Below are positions 7,017 through 7,799 of a stretch of 7,799 bases of DNA, one piece after another. The stretch covers positions 1 through 7,799 of the forward strand of contig JBOEGA010000159.1 in NCBI GenBank assembly GCA_050633205.1, written 5' to 3'. The DNA is from CBDHHC01 sp050633205. GTDB taxonomy: Bacteria > Pseudomonadota > Alphaproteobacteria > Rhizobiales > CBDHHC01. Both the position numbers and the translations under genes were made by a program. Below the pieces are notes generated by a model, which worked only from the letters and a program-made list of their open reading frames with translations, was not told where the DNA came from and made no database searches. Every line of letters starts with the position of its first letter. The stretch's first letter is position 1.

Positions 7017-7514
7017 TTAGGGTCGAATTCCAAATTGTGTAAATATTGTTTCTATAGAAGGAGAGTGCGAAAACCATCTTCCAAGAAACTTCGAGTATTT
7101 AAGTGCCTGTTTCATTCGCAAATTGTCTACAAATAATTTTGGTTCTTTTGGTAATCTATTTTGTCCAATAAGAAGATATCCGCTTTCCTCAATTTCAAAA
7201 ACACCATGCTCAAATAGAAAACTTAGAGTGGAATTTACGATGGGTAAGTATGCTTGAGCAATATCGGGAAAATCAGAGAGAATTCCTTCGTTTTGTGTTA
7301 TCCAGCTACTAATCGGTGTCTTATACGTTCTTGGTAGAGTGGAAGATATTGAAGGATTCAATAGGATTGGAATTACGATGAAGGGTAAACAACAGTGTAC
7401 GCCCTTGCTTTCCTGTTTCTCAAATTCATGTAAAAATGAATAGAGTAAGAAACCAGTGTATGCAGAATTAAACAACCCAAATTCTTCTTCAGAATATATT
7501 TCACTAGTAATCAA
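7017..7514 (-). CDS. ABC-three-component system middle component
   Basis: This small 165-residue protein shows the pattern of the ABC-3C middle components: FNSAYTGFLLYSFL (14-27), LPFIVIPILLNPSISSTLP (43-61), and a C-terminal LGRWFSHSPSIETIF followed by FGIRP (144-165). These proteins sit between the ATPase and the third component in such operons and probably bridge them; no catalytic motif is visible. The start is TTG at 7514-7512, overlapping the upstream stop TGA (7513-7511) in the 4-mer TTGA. A perfect GGAGG (7526-7522) lies 7 nt before it, and an in-frame TAA shortly upstream rules out a much longer form. The stop is 2 bp before the ATPase start, so the three genes are translationally coupled. 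Confidence 0.85.
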   Translation of the reverse strand: MITSEIYSEEEFGLFNSAYTGFLLYSFLHEFEKQESKGVHCCLPFIVIPILLNPSISSTLPRTYKTPISSWITQNEGILSDFPDIAQAYLPIVNSTLSFLFEHGVFEIEESGYLLIGQNRLPKEPKLFVDNLRMKQALKYSKFLGRWFSHSPSIETIFTQFGIRP

Positions 7515-7799
7515 GAAGCAGCCTCCGCATTCTTATGACTTTCCTCTTCATCATTGGCAGGAGATAAACGCTCTAGGTAATCCACATGCCATCCGATTTG
7601 CATTTGATCTGATAATACGTGGTAAGATCCTCGTTCAACATAAGTTGCGTTGAAGCCTGAACGAATTGGGATTTTACAATTACTCTGACAGTTTTTATAG
7701 AGTTTCCGACCTGCATCGATTTTTTCGTCTTCTGTAGACATATCTGTATCTAATTCAATCAATGCGAACTGTTGCTTCCTGATCAACCCCCAATTTCTA
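7511..7799 (-). CDS. ABC-three-component system third component, C-terminal part only
   Basis: The frame is open to the right edge, giving 96 visible codons before TGA. The TTG at 7786 is not convincing as a start because the frame continues upstream without a stop (Asn-Trp-Gly before it). The visible part matches the C-terminal domain found at the end of ABC-3C third components: AGRKLYKNC, IPIRSGF, then RGSYHVLSDQMQIGWHVDYLERL, ending in an acidic tail. In this class the C-terminal domain docks onto the ATPase and middle protein, while the variable N-terminal domain carries the effector activity (nuclease, protease, NTPase or other). That domain lies outside the window, so the effector type is unknown. 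This is the first of the coupled genes, and the operon promoter must lie further right. Confidence 0.82.
   Translation of the reverse strand, partial: RNWGLIRKQQFALIELDTDMSTEDEKIDAGRKLYKNCQSNCKIPIRSGFNATYVERGSYHVLSDQMQIGWHVDYLERLSPANDEEESHKNAEAAS
7522..7526 (-). promoter_or_regulatory. Shine-Dalgarno GGAGG that fixes the TTG start of the middle component
   Basis: A perfect GGAGG sits inside the last codons of the third-component gene, 7 nt before TTG 7514. It is the strongest ribosome binding site seen in this block and supports a non-ATG start there. Confidence 0.75.

Larger units (their letters stand above)
2022..7799. mobile_element. Integrative island at a tRNA-Thr site, left end only
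   Basis: This is inferred from the order tRNA 3' core, repeat arm sites, tyrosine integrase, then A/T-rich defence-type cargo on the opposite strand. The left boundary is placed at the CCA end of the tRNA fragment. The right boundary is not in the window. With the tRNA on the minus strand, a simple integration leaves the bare 3' half at the left junction and the intact tRNA at the far right. No structural phage, conjugation or replication gene is visible, so a satellite-like or genomic island is more likely than a full prophage. Confidence 0.5.

Noticed and set aside
7015..7077. N-terminal extension of the ATPase to an upstream ATG at 7077
   Set aside because: The extra 21 residues have no family resemblance and overlap the middle-component gene. 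The ATG at 7014 begins the known ATPase fold.
1..7799. CRISPR array, insertion sequence or reverse transcriptase
   Set aside because: I see no regularly spaced long direct repeats, no transposase motifs and no reverse-transcriptase motifs in any large frame.

Overview
The window looks like an accessory region of a bacterial chromosome, probably a proteobacterium and perhaps a gammaproteobacterium. This rests on a P4-type tyrosine integrase, a tRNA-Thr(UGU) 3' sequence of proteobacterial type, Gram-negative-style signal peptides and gene structure. It is a guess from gene style, not a taxonomic proof. By eye, the left part (about 1-1900) is richer in G+C than the right part (about 3400-7799), which fits separate origins.

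Left block (1-1871). A large gene on the minus strand starts at 1288 and runs off the left edge. It encodes an N-terminal XRE-type helix-turn-helix, a charged helical linker, and the first part of a formylglycine-generating-enzyme-like (FGE-sulfatase / SUMF1, C-type-lectin fold) domain. Facing away from it on the plus strand is a small gene for an exported protein of unknown function (1375-1827), closed by a good intrinsic terminator. The two share an 86-bp divergent intergenic region containing a 10-bp palindrome.

Junction (1828-2241, no protein gene). This stretch holds the plus-strand terminator (1842-1871), a paired direct repeat with 11-bp period (1933-1952), a possible minus-strand terminator (1962-1989), the 3' part of a tRNA-Thr gene read on the minus strand (2022-2071), a short 10-bp-period repeat (2148-2168), and three more copies of the TAGCTA-type repeat (2174-2217). 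It is best read as the attachment site of an integrative element: tRNA core, integrase arm-type sites, then the integrase gene (2242-3393, plus strand).

Right block (3394-7799), all minus strand. Read in transcription order from the right edge, it holds (1) the last ~96 residues of a protein with the C-terminal domain typical of the third component of ABC-three-component (ABC-3C) systems, (2) a middle-component protein of ABC-3C (7017-7514), (3) a DUF3732-type SMC/Rad50-like ATPase (5083-7014), and, after 63 bp, (4) a 484-residue protein of unknown function with a glycine-rich hydrophobic C-terminal region (3565-5019). Genes 1 to 3 are tightly coupled (4-bp overlap, then a 2-bp gap) and form a recognisable ABC-3C conflict/defence cassette. 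Its sensor or effector N-terminal domain lies beyond the right edge. Gene 4 may be an additional partner or a separate cargo gene. The whole reads as a defence cassette carried by an island inserted at a tRNA-Thr gene.
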